A stretch of 57,574 nt of DNA from Bradyrhizobium sp. 21 (GTDB taxonomy: Bacteria; Pseudomonadota; Alphaproteobacteria; Rhizobiales; Xanthobacteraceae). The notes under the pieces were generated by a model that did no database searches, was not told the DNA's origin, and was given only the letters and a program-made list of their open reading frames with translations. This document shows, in pieces, positions 8,371 to 18,611 of the stretch (the stretch's first letter is position 1; every line of letters starts with the position of its first letter). The position numbers and the translations under genes were made by a program. The DNA is taken from positions 1-57,574 of the forward strand of contig NZ_JADPJG010000031.1 in assembly GCF_023073335.1 (NCBI RefSeq), given 5' to 3'.

Positions 8371-9450
8371 CTACTTGCCCGGCAGCTTGTCGTCGATGCC
8401 CTTGACGTAGAAATTCATGCCGAGGATCTGGCCGTCGTCGAGGTTGGCGCCCCCCTTGCACTCCACCGGCTTGCCGTCCTGCCCAACGACCGGGCACTTG
8501 AACGGATGCAGCTTGCCCGCGGTGATCGCGGCCTGGGCATCCTCGGCCATCTTCTTCACGTCGTCAGGCATGTTGGTGTAGGGCGCCATCGCGAACATGT
8601 GGCTGTCGAGGCCGCCCCAGGTGTCCTCCGACTTCCAAGTGCCGTCGAGTTCCGCTTTGACGCGGGCGATGTAATAGGGGCCCCAGGTGTCGAGGATCGA
8701 GGTGAGCTGGGTCTTGGGCCCGAACTTGATCATCTCCGAATCCTGGCCGAAGGCGAACTTGCCGCGTTCGCTGGCGATCTGCATTGCCGCCGGCGAATCC
8801 GTGTGCTGCATGATGACGTCGGCGCCCTGGTCGATCAGCGCCTTGGCTGCGTCGGCCTCCTTGCCCGGATCGAACCAGGTGTTGGCCCAGATGATCTTCA
8901 CCTTGATGTTCGGGTTGATGGTCTGCGCCGCCAGGACCGTCGCGTTGATGCCGGAGACGACCTCGGGAATCGGGAACGAGCCGATATAGCCGAGCACACC
9001 GGACTTCGACATCTTGGCCGCGATCAGGCCCTGGATGTAGCGGCCCTGGTACCATTTGGCCGAATAGGTCGACATGTTCTTGTCGCGCTTGTAGCCGGTC
9101 GAGTGCTCGAAATGCACGTTCGGGTATTTCTTCGCGACCTTCAGCGTCGGATCCATGTAGCCGAACGAGGTCGTGAAGATCAGCTTGTTGCCGGCGCGGA
9201 CGAGCTGCTCGATGGCGCGCTCGGCGTCGGGACCTTCAGGCACGTTCTCGAGATAGGTGGTCTCGATCTTGTCGCCCAGCTCCTTCACCAGCGCCTGACG
9301 CGCGAGATCATGCTGGTAAGTCCAACCGAGATCGCCGATCGGACCCAAATAAATGAAGCCAACTTTGAGCTTGTCGGCGGCAGAGGCTGCACTGACGCTC
9401 CCGGCAATTAAAAGCCCGGCAGCCAGCGCTAGAAGTGATTTCCTCATCAT
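8371..9450 (-). CDS. BMP/PnrA-family ABC transporter substrate-binding protein
   Basis: A 359-residue periplasmic lipid-free binding protein. A Sec signal peptide covers residues 1-25, and the mature protein begins at DKLKVGF and is of the basic membrane protein (PnrA) fold, a family that binds nucleosides and related compounds. The GFIYLGPIGDLGW opening and the later FTTSFGYMDP segment are typical. A GGAG site precedes the double ATG at 9450. It is last in an operon with two permeases and an ATPase, all on the minus strand. The ligand is inferred to be a purine, nucleoside or ureide from neighbours only. Confidence 0.88.
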   Translation of the reverse strand: MMRKSLLALAAGLLIAGSVSAASAADKLKVGFIYLGPIGDLGWTYQHDLARQALVKELGDKIETTYLENVPEGPDAERAIEQLVRAGNKLIFTTSFGYMDPTLKVAKKYPNVHFEHSTGYKRDKNMSTYSAKWYQGRYIQGLIAAKMSKSGVLGYIGSFPIPEVVSGINATVLAAQTINPNIKVKIIWANTWFDPGKEADAAKALIDQGADVIMQHTDSPAAMQIASERGKFAFGQDSEMIKFGPKTQLTSILDTWGPYYIARVKAELDGTWKSEDTWGGLDSHMFAMAPYTNMPDDVKKMAEDAQAAITAGKLHPFKCPVVGQDGKPVECKGGANLDDGQILGMNFYVKGIDDKLPGK

Positions 9451-9524
9451 CAATCTCCAAACATCAGGGGAAAGCCACGATCCGCAACGTGCGCGCCCCA
9501 TCGCGCACGCCGCGGAAATGAAAC

Positions 9525-10442
9525 TCAGCGGTCTGGCACGAATACGGTGCCGAGCGCGGCCGGCGCGGTCGATCCGCCCGTGCGCGCGCGGGAGAGCAGG
9601 ACCAGGACGATGACGGTCGCGAGATAAGGCAGCGCCGACATGAACTGCGAGGGAATACCAACACCCCAGCCCTGCGCGTGCAGTTGCAGGATTGTCACCG
9701 CGCCGAACAGGTACGCGCCGATCACCAACCGGCCCGGCCGCCAGGACGAGAACACGACCAGCGCCAGCGCGATCCAGCCGCGGCCCGCGGTCATGCCGGG
9801 AATGAAGAAGGGCGTATAGGCGAGCGGCAGATAGGCGCCGGCAAGCCCGGCACAGGCGCCGCCGAACATCACGGCGAAGGTTCGGATGCGCAGCACGGGA
9901 TAGCCGAGCGCATGCGCGGAGACGTGGCTGTCACCGCAGGCGCGGAGGATCAAACCCGGCCGGGTACGGTACAGGAACCACCAGACGGCGACGATCAGTG
10001 CCAGCGAGAAATAGACAAAGGCGTCCTCGCCGAACAGGACACGGCCGATCAGCGGAACGTCGGTGAGGCCGGGAATGTAGAGATGCGCCGCCGGCGTGAT
10101 GCGCTCGCCGACGAAACGGGCCCCGATCAGGCCGGAGAGTCCGACGCCCAGGATGGTCAGCGCAAGACCCGTCGCAACCTGGTTGACTGCGAGCCCGAGC
10201 GCCATCAACGCGAAGATCAGCGACATCAGCGTGCCCGCGACGATGCCGAACAGCGCGCCGATGAAGATCGAACCGGTCAGCCACGCACCTGCAAAGCCGC
10301 AGGCGGCGCCGACGATCATCATGCCCTCGACGCCGAGATTGAGCACGCCGGAACGCTCGGTCACGAGCTCGCCCGTCGCCGCAATGAGCAGCGGTGTCGA
10401 CGCGGCGAGCACCGCCAGAATGATGGCTTCAACCAGTTCCAC
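9525..10442 (-). CDS. ABC transporter permease (nucleoside/sugar type, subunit B)
   Basis: A 305-residue polytopic membrane protein of the BPD_transp_2 family, with the ITERSG-like cytoplasmic signature seen here as VTERSGVLNLGVEG near residue 30 and about eight to ten hydrophobic segments. It overlaps the upstream permease gene by 14 bases, so the two are coupled. Together they form the membrane channel for the BMP-family binding protein encoded immediately downstream. Confidence 0.88.
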   Translation of the reverse strand: MELVEAIILAVLAASTPLLIAATGELVTERSGVLNLGVEGMMIVGAACGFAGAWLTGSIFIGALFGIVAGTLMSLIFALMALGLAVNQVATGLALTILGVGLSGLIGARFVGERITPAAHLYIPGLTDVPLIGRVLFGEDAFVYFSLALIVAVWWFLYRTRPGLILRACGDSHVSAHALGYPVLRIRTFAVMFGGACAGLAGAYLPLAYTPFFIPGMTAGRGWIALALVVFSSWRPGRLVIGAYLFGAVTILQLHAQGWGVGIPSQFMSALPYLATVIVLVLLSRARTGGSTAPAALGTVFVPDR

Positions 10443-11503
10443 GGGCCACCTGACGGTTCGGGAACACCAGTTTGAAGCGGTAGAGGATGAGGGAATCGCA
10501 GGCGAGCACGTAGAACAGCAGGATGCCCTGAAATACTTTGGTGACGTCCAACGGGATCTTCATTGCGATCTGCGCTTGCTCGCCGCCGATAAAGGTCAAT
10601 GCGAGGAAAAGGCCTGCAATTAATATTCCAAGCGGGTTCAGCCGGCCGAGGAAGGCGACGATGATCGCGGTAAAACCGTAGCCGGGCGAGATGCCGGGCT
10701 GGAGATGCCCGACCGGACCCGCGACCTCGATAATGCCGGCAAGGCCCGCGAGCGCACCCGAGACCGCGAAGGTCAGGATGATCAACTGGTTGGAATTGAA
10801 GCCGCCGAACCGTGCCGCGCGGGGGGCAGCACCAACAACGCGGATTTCGAATCCCTTGATGGTGCGTCCTAGCAGGATCGCCACCGCCGCGACGACGAGG
10901 AGGGCGATGATCGAGCCGAGATGCAATCGGCCGCCTTCGATCAGCAACGGGACTGTTGCCACCGGATCGAACTCGGCCGTGGTCGGGAAGTTGAATCCGT
11001 GCGGATCGCGCCACGGGCCGCGTACGAGGTAGTCGAGGAAGAGGTCGGCGACATAAACCAGCATCAGGCTGGTCAGGATTTCGCTGGCGCCGAACTTCAC
11101 CTTGCAGATCGCCGGGATCAGCGCATAGAGCGCGCCTGCGACGGCTGCGAGCACGAGCATGACCGGCAGCACCCAGGCCCCGGCGTCGGTGCCCTGCGTC
11201 TTCACCGCGACCCAGCTTCCCGCGACCGCGCCGATCAGGAATTGTCCTTCGGCGCCAATGTTCCAGGCGTTCGCGAGATAGCAGAGCGACAACCCGATCG
11301 CGATCATCACCAGAGGCGTCGCCTTCACCGCGATCTCCTGGAGCGAATAGCCGTCGGTCAGGGGCGCAATGAAATAGGCGTGCAGGGCGAGCAGCGGATT
11401 CTTGCCGAGGATCGCGAACAGAATGACCATGGTCACGATCGTGAGGCCGATCGCGATCAGCGGAGAGATCAGCGCGATCGTGTTGGAGCGCTCGGCGCGC
11501 TTC

Positions 11504-11520
<17 letters not shown>
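10429..11520 (-). CDS. ABC transporter permease (nucleoside/sugar type, subunit A)
   Basis: A 363-residue BPD_transp_2-family permease. It has an N-terminal transmembrane segment, the NIGAEGQFLIG signature near residue 90 typical of YufP/NupP-like subunits, and about ten membrane segments. Its start overlaps the end of the ATPase gene by 17 bases and its end overlaps the next permease by 14. The tight packing indicates co-translation of ATPase, permease A and permease B. Confidence 0.88.
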
Positions 11521-13093
<1,573 letters not shown>

Positions 13094-13655
13094 GGGGTGA
13101 AGTGCCTCAATAGTGGGCTAGTTTGAACCGCCGCGTAAGGTGTGAAAAAGCGTCATCCCTTGCCCAACGCTGCGGCAGAAGGTCGGCGCTCGCGAGTCGC
13201 CGTCGCTTTTTGTGGGGATCGCCGCAAGCCGCGCCCCGGACGCTCGTCGTGGTCGCAACTGCGAACAGTGCCTGTTGCAAATTTGTGACGGCTTAAGCCA
13301 AATCGGAACCGGCTATGCAGGCTTGACGCGCTGTTGAGCAAAGTCGCGCCACCACGCGTATGCAATGACGGACTGCAATGTTCGTCGCCGGGGATGACCG
13401 TTTCCGTGCAGTTTGATCGACGCAAAAGCCAAACGAAATCAAACGGGAAAGTCCGGCAATAGCCCCGCTCCAACATGCGGCTCGCAAGCGAGAGCAGCGC
13501 TAAAAAACCCTCGAATTCCCACGGTCAACGCCGCGTGCTGCCGAAACAAGCGGCATGCCTTGGAAAAAGTTGAGGCTTCTCAGCCCGGGAGATCAGCGCA
13601 AGTGTCGCACCAAGGGACGTTCATTTTTACGTGTCCAAACTTGGGGGTATTCAGG
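13094..13655. promoter_or_regulatory. Divergent intergenic region, ABC operon / outer-membrane channel
   Basis: A 562-base region without a convincing gene. It must contain the promoters for the minus-strand ABC operon (start 13093) and the plus-strand outer-membrane protein (start 13656). A palindrome TCGCA-AC-TGCGA lies at 13253-13264. No clear sigma-54 or sigma-70 promoter could be assigned. Confidence 0.4.
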
Positions 13656-14762
13656 ATGTTGTTTCGTATGAAGGCAATTGCAGCTGCTGCGCTGTCACTT
13701 GCTACGCTCGCTACCGGTGGCCTGGCTCAGGCGGCGGATCTGCCGGTCAAGGCTGCCAAGAAGGTGGCGGACCTTCCGTTCTTCCTGGTGATCGACGACC
13801 GCGTGTCGTTCTCCTGGATGCCGAAGGGCACCGACCCGGGCGTCTTCAGCGTGAACCCGAACGGCACCGTCAATGGAAAGACCGCCAAGCAGGTCTATTC
13901 GTTCACCCATTTCGACGCCTGGGCCTACGGCACGAACTTCTTCACCATCTCGATGTTCAAGTCGGACCATAACGATCCGGCGAACCCCTGCTTCACCAAC
14001 GGCGCGGGTCAGATCGTGAGCGCCGTGTCCGGTCTGCCGGCCAACTGTTCGGGCATGACCGAAATCTACGGTCTGTTCCGGTCGACCCTTGGCTGGAACG
14101 AAATCTTCAACACCAAGGCGTTCACGGCTGGACCCCTGCACAACATCTCGTTTGAGGTGGGTATGGACGGCAGCTCGGAGAACAGCTTCTTCTCAGCCGC
14201 CAAGCGCGACGTCGTCGCCGGTCTGCAGTTCGCCTTCGACCTGCCCTACAAGGGCTACTTCAACGTTGCCCCGCTGGTCTATTGGGAGTTCTCGAGCCAC
14301 AGCGTGTTCGCCCAGTGCAACCTGTTCGCACCTGGCGTTCCGGGCGCGACCTGTCTCGGCGATGGTGACCGCCGGTTCAAGCCGACATGGGCGGTTGAAA
14401 CCAATTACTACATGGATCTGGGCTTCCTGCCCGAAAACATGCAGTTCTGGTCGATTAGCGGTCGCGCCGGCTGGTATGGACCCAAGGGGACAGAGAGCAA
14501 CCCGGTGCCGTTTGCAGCTCCTGGCAACATCAACACCAAGGTCGAATTCAATTCGGAACCGATCCGTCTGACCCTCGACGCCTCCAAGGCGGTCTGGGGT
14601 CCGAAGTACTCGCACTTCGTCGATCTCTGGGTTGCCTACCGCTACTGGCAGAACAAGTTCGGCCTCGACCACAACAACAGCGTGGCTTGCACCTTCAATG
14701 GTCAGAGCAATCACACCTGCACCGAATCGACGGTGTATGGCGGTGTTACGATGAAGTTCTAA
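13656..14762 (+). CDS. Outer-membrane beta-barrel, possibly a Tsx-like nucleoside channel
   Basis: A 368-residue exported protein. Residues 1-26 are a signal peptide and the protein ends in a C-terminal Phe (TMKF), the usual signal for outer-membrane barrel assembly. The chain alternates aromatic and polar residues in beta-strand style, with four or more Cys in predicted loops. A nucleoside-specific channel (Tsx) assignment is suggested by length and by its position between two nucleoside-class ABC transporters, but no diagnostic Tsx motif was confirmed. The start at 13656 was chosen because the signal peptide begins there with a G-rich tract upstream. A strong terminator follows. Confidence 0.65.
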   Translation: MLFRMKAIAAAALSLATLATGGLAQAADLPVKAAKKVADLPFFLVIDDRVSFSWMPKGTDPGVFSVNPNGTVNGKTAKQVYSFTHFDAWAYGTNFFTISMFKSDHNDPANPCFTNGAGQIVSAVSGLPANCSGMTEIYGLFRSTLGWNEIFNTKAFTAGPLHNISFEVGMDGSSENSFFSAAKRDVVAGLQFAFDLPYKGYFNVAPLVYWEFSSHSVFAQCNLFAPGVPGATCLGDGDRRFKPTWAVETNYYMDLGFLPENMQFWSISGRAGWYGPKGTESNPVPFAAPGNINTKVEFNSEPIRLTLDASKAVWGPKYSHFVDLWVAYRYWQNKFGLDHNNSVACTFNGQSNHTCTESTVYGGVTMKF

Positions 14763-14790
14763 CCACCTGATGGTCTCCAGGTGAACGACG

Positions 14791-14830
14791 ATGGCGCCGC
14801 GATGGACCTCCGCGGCGCCATCTCCTTTTT
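14791..14830 (+). terminator. Rho-independent terminator after the outer-membrane channel gene
   Basis: A perfect 11-base stem, ATGGCGCCGCG (14791-14801) with CGCGGCGCCAT (14811-14821), has a 9-base loop and is followed by TCTCCTTTTTTGG. It lies 28 bases after the stop codon at 14762. Confidence 0.9.
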
Positions 14831-14840
14831 TGGATACGTA

Positions 14841-14928
14841 GGTGGATGAGCCGAAGGCGTAATCCACCGTTTGCCTCCCGCGTTTGGAGAGAAGAGGTGG
14901 GTCACGCTTTTCGCTAACCTCACGCTAC
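14841..14928. repeat. Dispersed intergenic repeat with two small palindromes
   Basis: GGTGGAT (14841-14847) pairs with ATCCACC (14862-14868), and the GGTGGGTCACGC...GCTAACCTCAC segment that follows forms a second imperfect palindrome. The sequence resembles the GTAGGGTGGATTAGCG-type repeats I recall between many Bradyrhizobium genes. It lies between the convergent channel and deaminase genes. Confidence 0.6.
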
Positions 14929-14946
14929 GAAGTTGAACTCTCTTCT

Positions 14947-15432
14947 CTACCTCGACCACACGCCGTCGTGCAGCGCTTCGGCCTCGCCTTCCAGCATTGG
15001 CCCGACGACCTCCGTGGACCGCTGACCGCTGGCAAAGACCTCGCGGCAGGGCAGGTCGAGTGTCGGGTTCTCCGGGTGATCACCGGTGATGCCGCGCAGG
15101 CGGTGCTCGCTGAGGCCATAGACGACACGGCCGATGCCAGCCCAGTAGATCGCGCCGGCGCACATCGCGCAGGGCTCCGCGGAGGAATAGAGCGTGGCCT
15201 CCGCCAGCACCTCGCGGCTGAGCGTGCGGCAGGCCTGCGTCGCAGCGAGACGCTCGGCATGCGCGGTAGCGTCGTGGTCCGGCATGTAGCCGTTTTCGGT
15301 CTCGATCAGCACGCGGCCGTCCGCATCGACAACGATGCAGCCGAAGGGATGGTTGCCATTGGAAAGGGACCGGCGGGCGACCGCAAAGGACAAACGCAAA
15401 AATTGTTCGTCGCGCTCGGCTGTGCCGCTCAT
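14947..15432 (-). CDS. Nucleoside/guanine deaminase-like enzyme (CDA superfamily)
   Basis: A 161-residue zinc deaminase with the paired signatures HAE (His58-Glu60) and PCAMC (Pro87-Cys91). The AIYWAGIGRVVYGL segment following the cysteines resembles guanine deaminases of the small GuaD type more than tRNA adenosine deaminases. Deamination of guanine would give xanthine, the substrate of the hydroxylase upstream. It is the last gene of the second transporter operon, 27 bases after the ATPase stop. Cytosine-type or other nucleobase substrates cannot be excluded. Confidence 0.82.
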   Translation of the reverse strand: MSGTAERDEQFLRLSFAVARRSLSNGNHPFGCIVVDADGRVLIETENGYMPDHDATAHAERLAATQACRTLSREVLAEATLYSSAEPCAMCAGAIYWAGIGRVVYGLSEHRLRGITGDHPENPTLDLPCREVFASGQRSTEVVGPMLEGEAEALHDGVWSR

Positions 15433-15459
15433 CGCTAATTCCCGGTCGCTAATCTCTGG

Positions 15460-16992
15460 TCAATGACCCGCCATGTGCCGGCCGACCACGGTGAGATCAG
15501 CCTCGCTGGTCCGCGCTTCATACACGAATTCGCCGTGGAACATCACCACCAGCCGGTCGGAGAGTTCGAGCAGTTCGTCGAGATCCTCGCTGACCAGCAG
15601 CACCGCGGCGCCGCGGTTGCGCGCGGCCATGATCTCGGCATGGATCTGCGCCACCGCGGCGAAGTCGAGACCGAAGCAGGGGTTGGCTGCGATCAGCACC
15701 TCGACGTCGCCGCCGAGCTCGCGGGCCAGCACGGCGCGCTGCACGTTGCCGCCCGACAGCGCCGAGATCGGCGTATCCGGGGTGCGGGTCTTGATCTTGT
15801 ATTGCCCGATCTTCTTCTTCGCATCGTCGCGGAACGCGCCGCGATTGAGCCACCAGCCGCCGCTGGCGAAGGGCGCACGATCGAACTCGCGGAAGGCGAT
15901 ATTGTCGGCGACGCTCATGCCGCCAACACAGGCATTCTTCAGCGGCTCCTCCGGGAGGAGCGACATCTTGTGGCGCCGCATCTCCTCGCGGCTGGCGTGA
16001 TAGGGATCGCCGGCGACGCGGATTTCGCCGCTCTCGGCTTCGCGCTGCCCGGCCAGCACCTCGACGAGTTGGCGTTGGCCGTTGCCCGAGACACCGGCGA
16101 TGCCGACGATCTCGCCGGCGCGCACCGTGAGCGAGACATCATGCACGGCGATGGCGCCGGCGTCGTCGATCGCCCGGACTTTTGCCAGCTCCAATCGGGC
16201 CTGGCCGGCCTCACCGGTGCGCGGCGGCTGCACCGTCAGCTCCTCGGCGCCGATCATGGTGCGCGCCATCGCGTCCGGCGTCAGCTCCGAAACCTTGCCC
16301 GCTCCGGCGAGCTTCCCGCGGCGCAGGATCGTGACGTCGTCGGCGAAGGCCATGACCTCGCGAAACTTGTGCGTGATCATCAAAATCGTCAGCTCGCCCG
16401 TGACGACCATGTCGCGGAGCATGCCCAGTACCTCGTCAGCTTCCGCCGGGGTCAGCACCGAAGTCGGCTCGTCCAGGATCAGGAAGCGGCGTTTCAGGTA
16501 GAGCTGCTTGAGGATCTCGCACTTCTGGCGCTCGCCTGCGGAGATGTCGGAGACCTTTGCGCTGAGCGGGACCTTGAACGGCATGCGTGCGAGAAAGGCC
16601 TCGAGCTCCTTCATCTCCTTCGGCCAGTTCACCACTGCCGGCACGTCGTCGCGCGCCAGCACGAGATTTTCGGCGACCGTCATCGCCGGCACCAGCGTAA
16701 AATGCTGGTAGACCATGCCGAGGCCGAGTGCGTGGGCGTCTTTCGGATTGGCGATCGCCTGCTCACGATCGCCGACGATGATGTCGCCTTCGGTCGCGTG
16801 ATAATAGCCCATAATGCATTTGACGAGCGTCGACTTGCCGGCGCCGTTCTCACCCAGCAGCGCATGGAACGAGCCTGGTCGCACCTTCAGCTCGACATTG
16901 TCCAGCGCCAGAAAATCGCCGAAGCGCATGGTCATGGCGATGGCATTGACGCCGAAGGCGCCCGGCGGCGGTGGGCTTTCGCCGATGATCAC
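15460..16992 (-). CDS. ABC transporter ATPase, tandem nucleotide-binding domains
   Basis: A 510-residue ATPase. Domain 1 has Walker A GENGAGKST (residues 47-55), signature ISAGERQ and Walker B FLILDEPTSVL. Domain 2 is degenerate, with GVSGNGQRQ in place of Walker A and ANPCFGLD in place of the catalytic Walker B, while LSGGNVQ is kept. The start is set at GTG 16992 because this gives a four-base GTGA overlap with the biuret hydrolase stop and a normal-length N-terminus. The open frame continues far upstream inside that gene but has no domain there. It partners the permeases and binding protein encoded upstream. Confidence 0.87.
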   Translation of the reverse strand: MIIGESPPPPGAFGVNAIAMTMRFGDFLALDNVELKVRPGSFHALLGENGAGKSTLVKCIMGYYHATEGDIIVGDREQAIANPKDAHALGLGMVYQHFTLVPAMTVAENLVLARDDVPAVVNWPKEMKELEAFLARMPFKVPLSAKVSDISAGERQKCEILKQLYLKRRFLILDEPTSVLTPAEADEVLGMLRDMVVTGELTILMITHKFREVMAFADDVTILRRGKLAGAGKVSELTPDAMARTMIGAEELTVQPPRTGEAGQARLELAKVRAIDDAGAIAVHDVSLTVRAGEIVGIAGVSGNGQRQLVEVLAGQREAESGEIRVAGDPYHASREEMRRHKMSLLPEEPLKNACVGGMSVADNIAFREFDRAPFASGGWWLNRGAFRDDAKKKIGQYKIKTRTPDTPISALSGGNVQRAVLARELGGDVEVLIAANPCFGLDFAAVAQIHAEIMAARNRGAAVLLVSEDLDELLELSDRLVVMFHGEFVYEARTSEADLTVVGRHMAGH

Positions 16993-17672
16993 GAAATCGC
17001 TCCGATGAAGGCGTCGGAGGTCGAGACCGCGCCGAACACGCCGCCCTGCATCTTGATCATCTTCAGCGCGTGCTCGTGGTTGCTTTTGTCGGTGGCGCCG
17101 CAGCAATCGTGCAGCAGCACGCATTCGAAGCCGCGGTCGTTGGCCTCGCGCATGGTGGTGTGGACGCAGACGTCGGTGGTGATGCCTGTGAGGACGATGT
17201 TCTCGACGCCGCGCACGCGCAGGATCAGTTCCAGATCGGTGGCGCAGAACGAGCCCTTGCCGGGCTTGTCGATGATGGGCTCGCCCGGCAGCGGCGCGAG
17301 CTCCTCGATGATGTCCCAGCCGGGCTCGCCGCGCACCAGGATGCGGCCGCACGGGCCGGGATCGCCGATCCCCGCGCCGATCTGCCGCGAACGCCAGCGC
17401 TTGTTGGCTGGAAGATCCGAGAGATCGGGACGATGGCCTTCGCGGGTATGGATGATGTGGAAGCCCTGGGCTCGCATCGCAGCAAGCAGCTTTTTGATCG
17501 GCTCGATCGGCGCCCGCGTCAGCGAGAGGTCATAGCCCATCTTGTCGACATAGCCGCCAATGCCGCAGAAATCGGTCTGCATGTCGATGATGACGAGCGC
17601 GGTGTTCTCGGGGCGAAGATCGCCGTTATAGGGCCAGGCATAGGGCTCGGACTTGATGGTGCGCTCGGGCAT
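16989..17672 (-). CDS. biuH: Cysteine hydrolase, biuret amidohydrolase-like
   Basis: A 227-residue isochorismatase-fold amidase. Asp30 (VIIDMQTDF), Lys136 (IIDKPGKGSF) and Cys169 (GITTDVCV) form the catalytic triad. From memory of the characterised Rhizobium leguminosarum biuret hydrolase (Asp36, Lys142, Cys175), all three residues are shifted by exactly six, and the PYAWPYNG and GEPGWDIIEEL segments also match. It would hydrolyse biuret to allophanate and ammonia. It sits inside an ABC operon between permease B (stop 17684, after an 11-base gap) and the ATPase (four-base overlap). A related carbamoyl amide, such as ureidoacrylate, is the main alternative substrate. Confidence 0.8.
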   Translation of the reverse strand: MPERTIKSEPYAWPYNGDLRPENTALVIIDMQTDFCGIGGYVDKMGYDLSLTRAPIEPIKKLLAAMRAQGFHIIHTREGHRPDLSDLPANKRWRSRQIGAGIGDPGPCGRILVRGEPGWDIIEELAPLPGEPIIDKPGKGSFCATDLELILRVRGVENIVLTGITTDVCVHTTMREANDRGFECVLLHDCCGATDKSNHEHALKMIKMQGGVFGAVSTSDAFIGAIS

Positions 17673-17683
17673 GATGTCACTCT

Positions 17684-18610
17684 CTAGCGGGTGATGGACA
17701 ATTCGGCCGGTGCTCCGGTCAGCGTGCGTTTCGGCGAGCAGGTGATGATCATGATCGCCAGCGTGAGGATGTAGGGCGCAGCGTTGAACAGGTGATAGCC
17801 GGAGGTCACGCCGACCGATTGCAGCGCGGGGCCAAGCGCTGCGGCGCCGCCGAAGGCAAGCGAAGCCCACAGGCAGAGCAGGGGATCCCAGCGCGCGAAG
17901 ATCACGAGTGCGACGGCGGTGATTCCCTGGCCCGAGGATAGGCCTTCGTTCCAGCTTCCGGGATAGAACAGCGAGAGGAACGAGCCGCCGATGCCGGCGA
18001 GGAAGCCACCGACCATGGTGGCGCGCAGACGGATCAGCAGCACGGAATGACCCATGGCGCGCGCGGCGTCCGAACTCTCGCCCGCGGTGCGGATCAGGAG
18101 GCCCCAACGCGTGGTCCGGAAGGCCCAGTAGAGAATTGGCGCGAGCGCGATGCCGATCAGGAAGAGCGCATTGACGCGCAGTGCGGCGCGGACCTGCGGG
18201 ATGTCGCTCCACCAGCCGAAATCGATCGCGGGCAGCCGCGGCGCGGTGGGCTCGATCAGCGGCTTGCCAAGATAAAAAGCCAGGCCCGTGCCGAACAGCA
18301 TCAGCGCGATGCCGACCGCGACGTCGTTGACGCGCGGCAACGAGCAGATGCCGGCATGCAGGGCGCCCAAAAGCGCGCCGGTGATGCCGGCGGCGAGCAC
18401 GCCCAACCATGGTGATCCCGTGAGGTAGGAGATTCCGTAGGCGCTCATCGCGCCCATCACCAGCGTGCCTTCGAGGCCGAGATTGATGCGCCCCGAACGC
18501 TCGGTGATGCATTCGCCCAGGCTCACGAACAGGAAGGGCGTCGAGACGCGAATGGCGCCGCCGAGCACGGCGAGCGGAACGGTCCAAAGCCCGATCGAGC
18601 CGTCTGCCAT
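17684..18610 (-). CDS. ABC transporter permease (nucleoside/sugar type, subunit B)
   Basis: A 308-residue BPD_transp_2 membrane protein with the ITERSGRINLGLEG signature near residue 35 and about eight to ten hydrophobic segments. It starts one base after the stop of the preceding permease gene. It is a paralogue of the permease at 9525-10442, but the sequences have diverged, suggesting a different substrate range rather than a recent duplication. Confidence 0.88.
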   Translation of the reverse strand: MADGSIGLWTVPLAVLGGAIRVSTPFLFVSLGECITERSGRINLGLEGTLVMGAMSAYGISYLTGSPWLGVLAAGITGALLGALHAGICSLPRVNDVAVGIALMLFGTGLAFYLGKPLIEPTAPRLPAIDFGWWSDIPQVRAALRVNALFLIGIALAPILYWAFRTTRWGLLIRTAGESSDAARAMGHSVLLIRLRATMVGGFLAGIGGSFLSLFYPGSWNEGLSSGQGITAVALVIFARWDPLLCLWASLAFGGAAALGPALQSVGVTSGYHLFNAAPYILTLAIMIITCSPKRTLTGAPAELSITR

Positions 18611-18611
18611 C

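Noticed and set aside
14916..14930. A possible tRNA or other structured RNA near the palindromes at 14841-14928
   Set aside because: No T-loop GTTCRAATC motif or acceptor pairing; the sequence fits a dispersed repeat.
15460..17352. The ATPase frame extended to 630 codons
   Set aside because: The extra N-terminus lies within the hydrolase gene in another frame and is Arg/His-rich; GTG 16992 gives a normal ATPase start with a four-base overlap.
16989..18587. The cysteine hydrolase frame extended to 532 codons
   Set aside because: The upstream part is antisense-frame noise inside the permease gene; the hydrolase domain, ribosome site and ATG are all at 17672.
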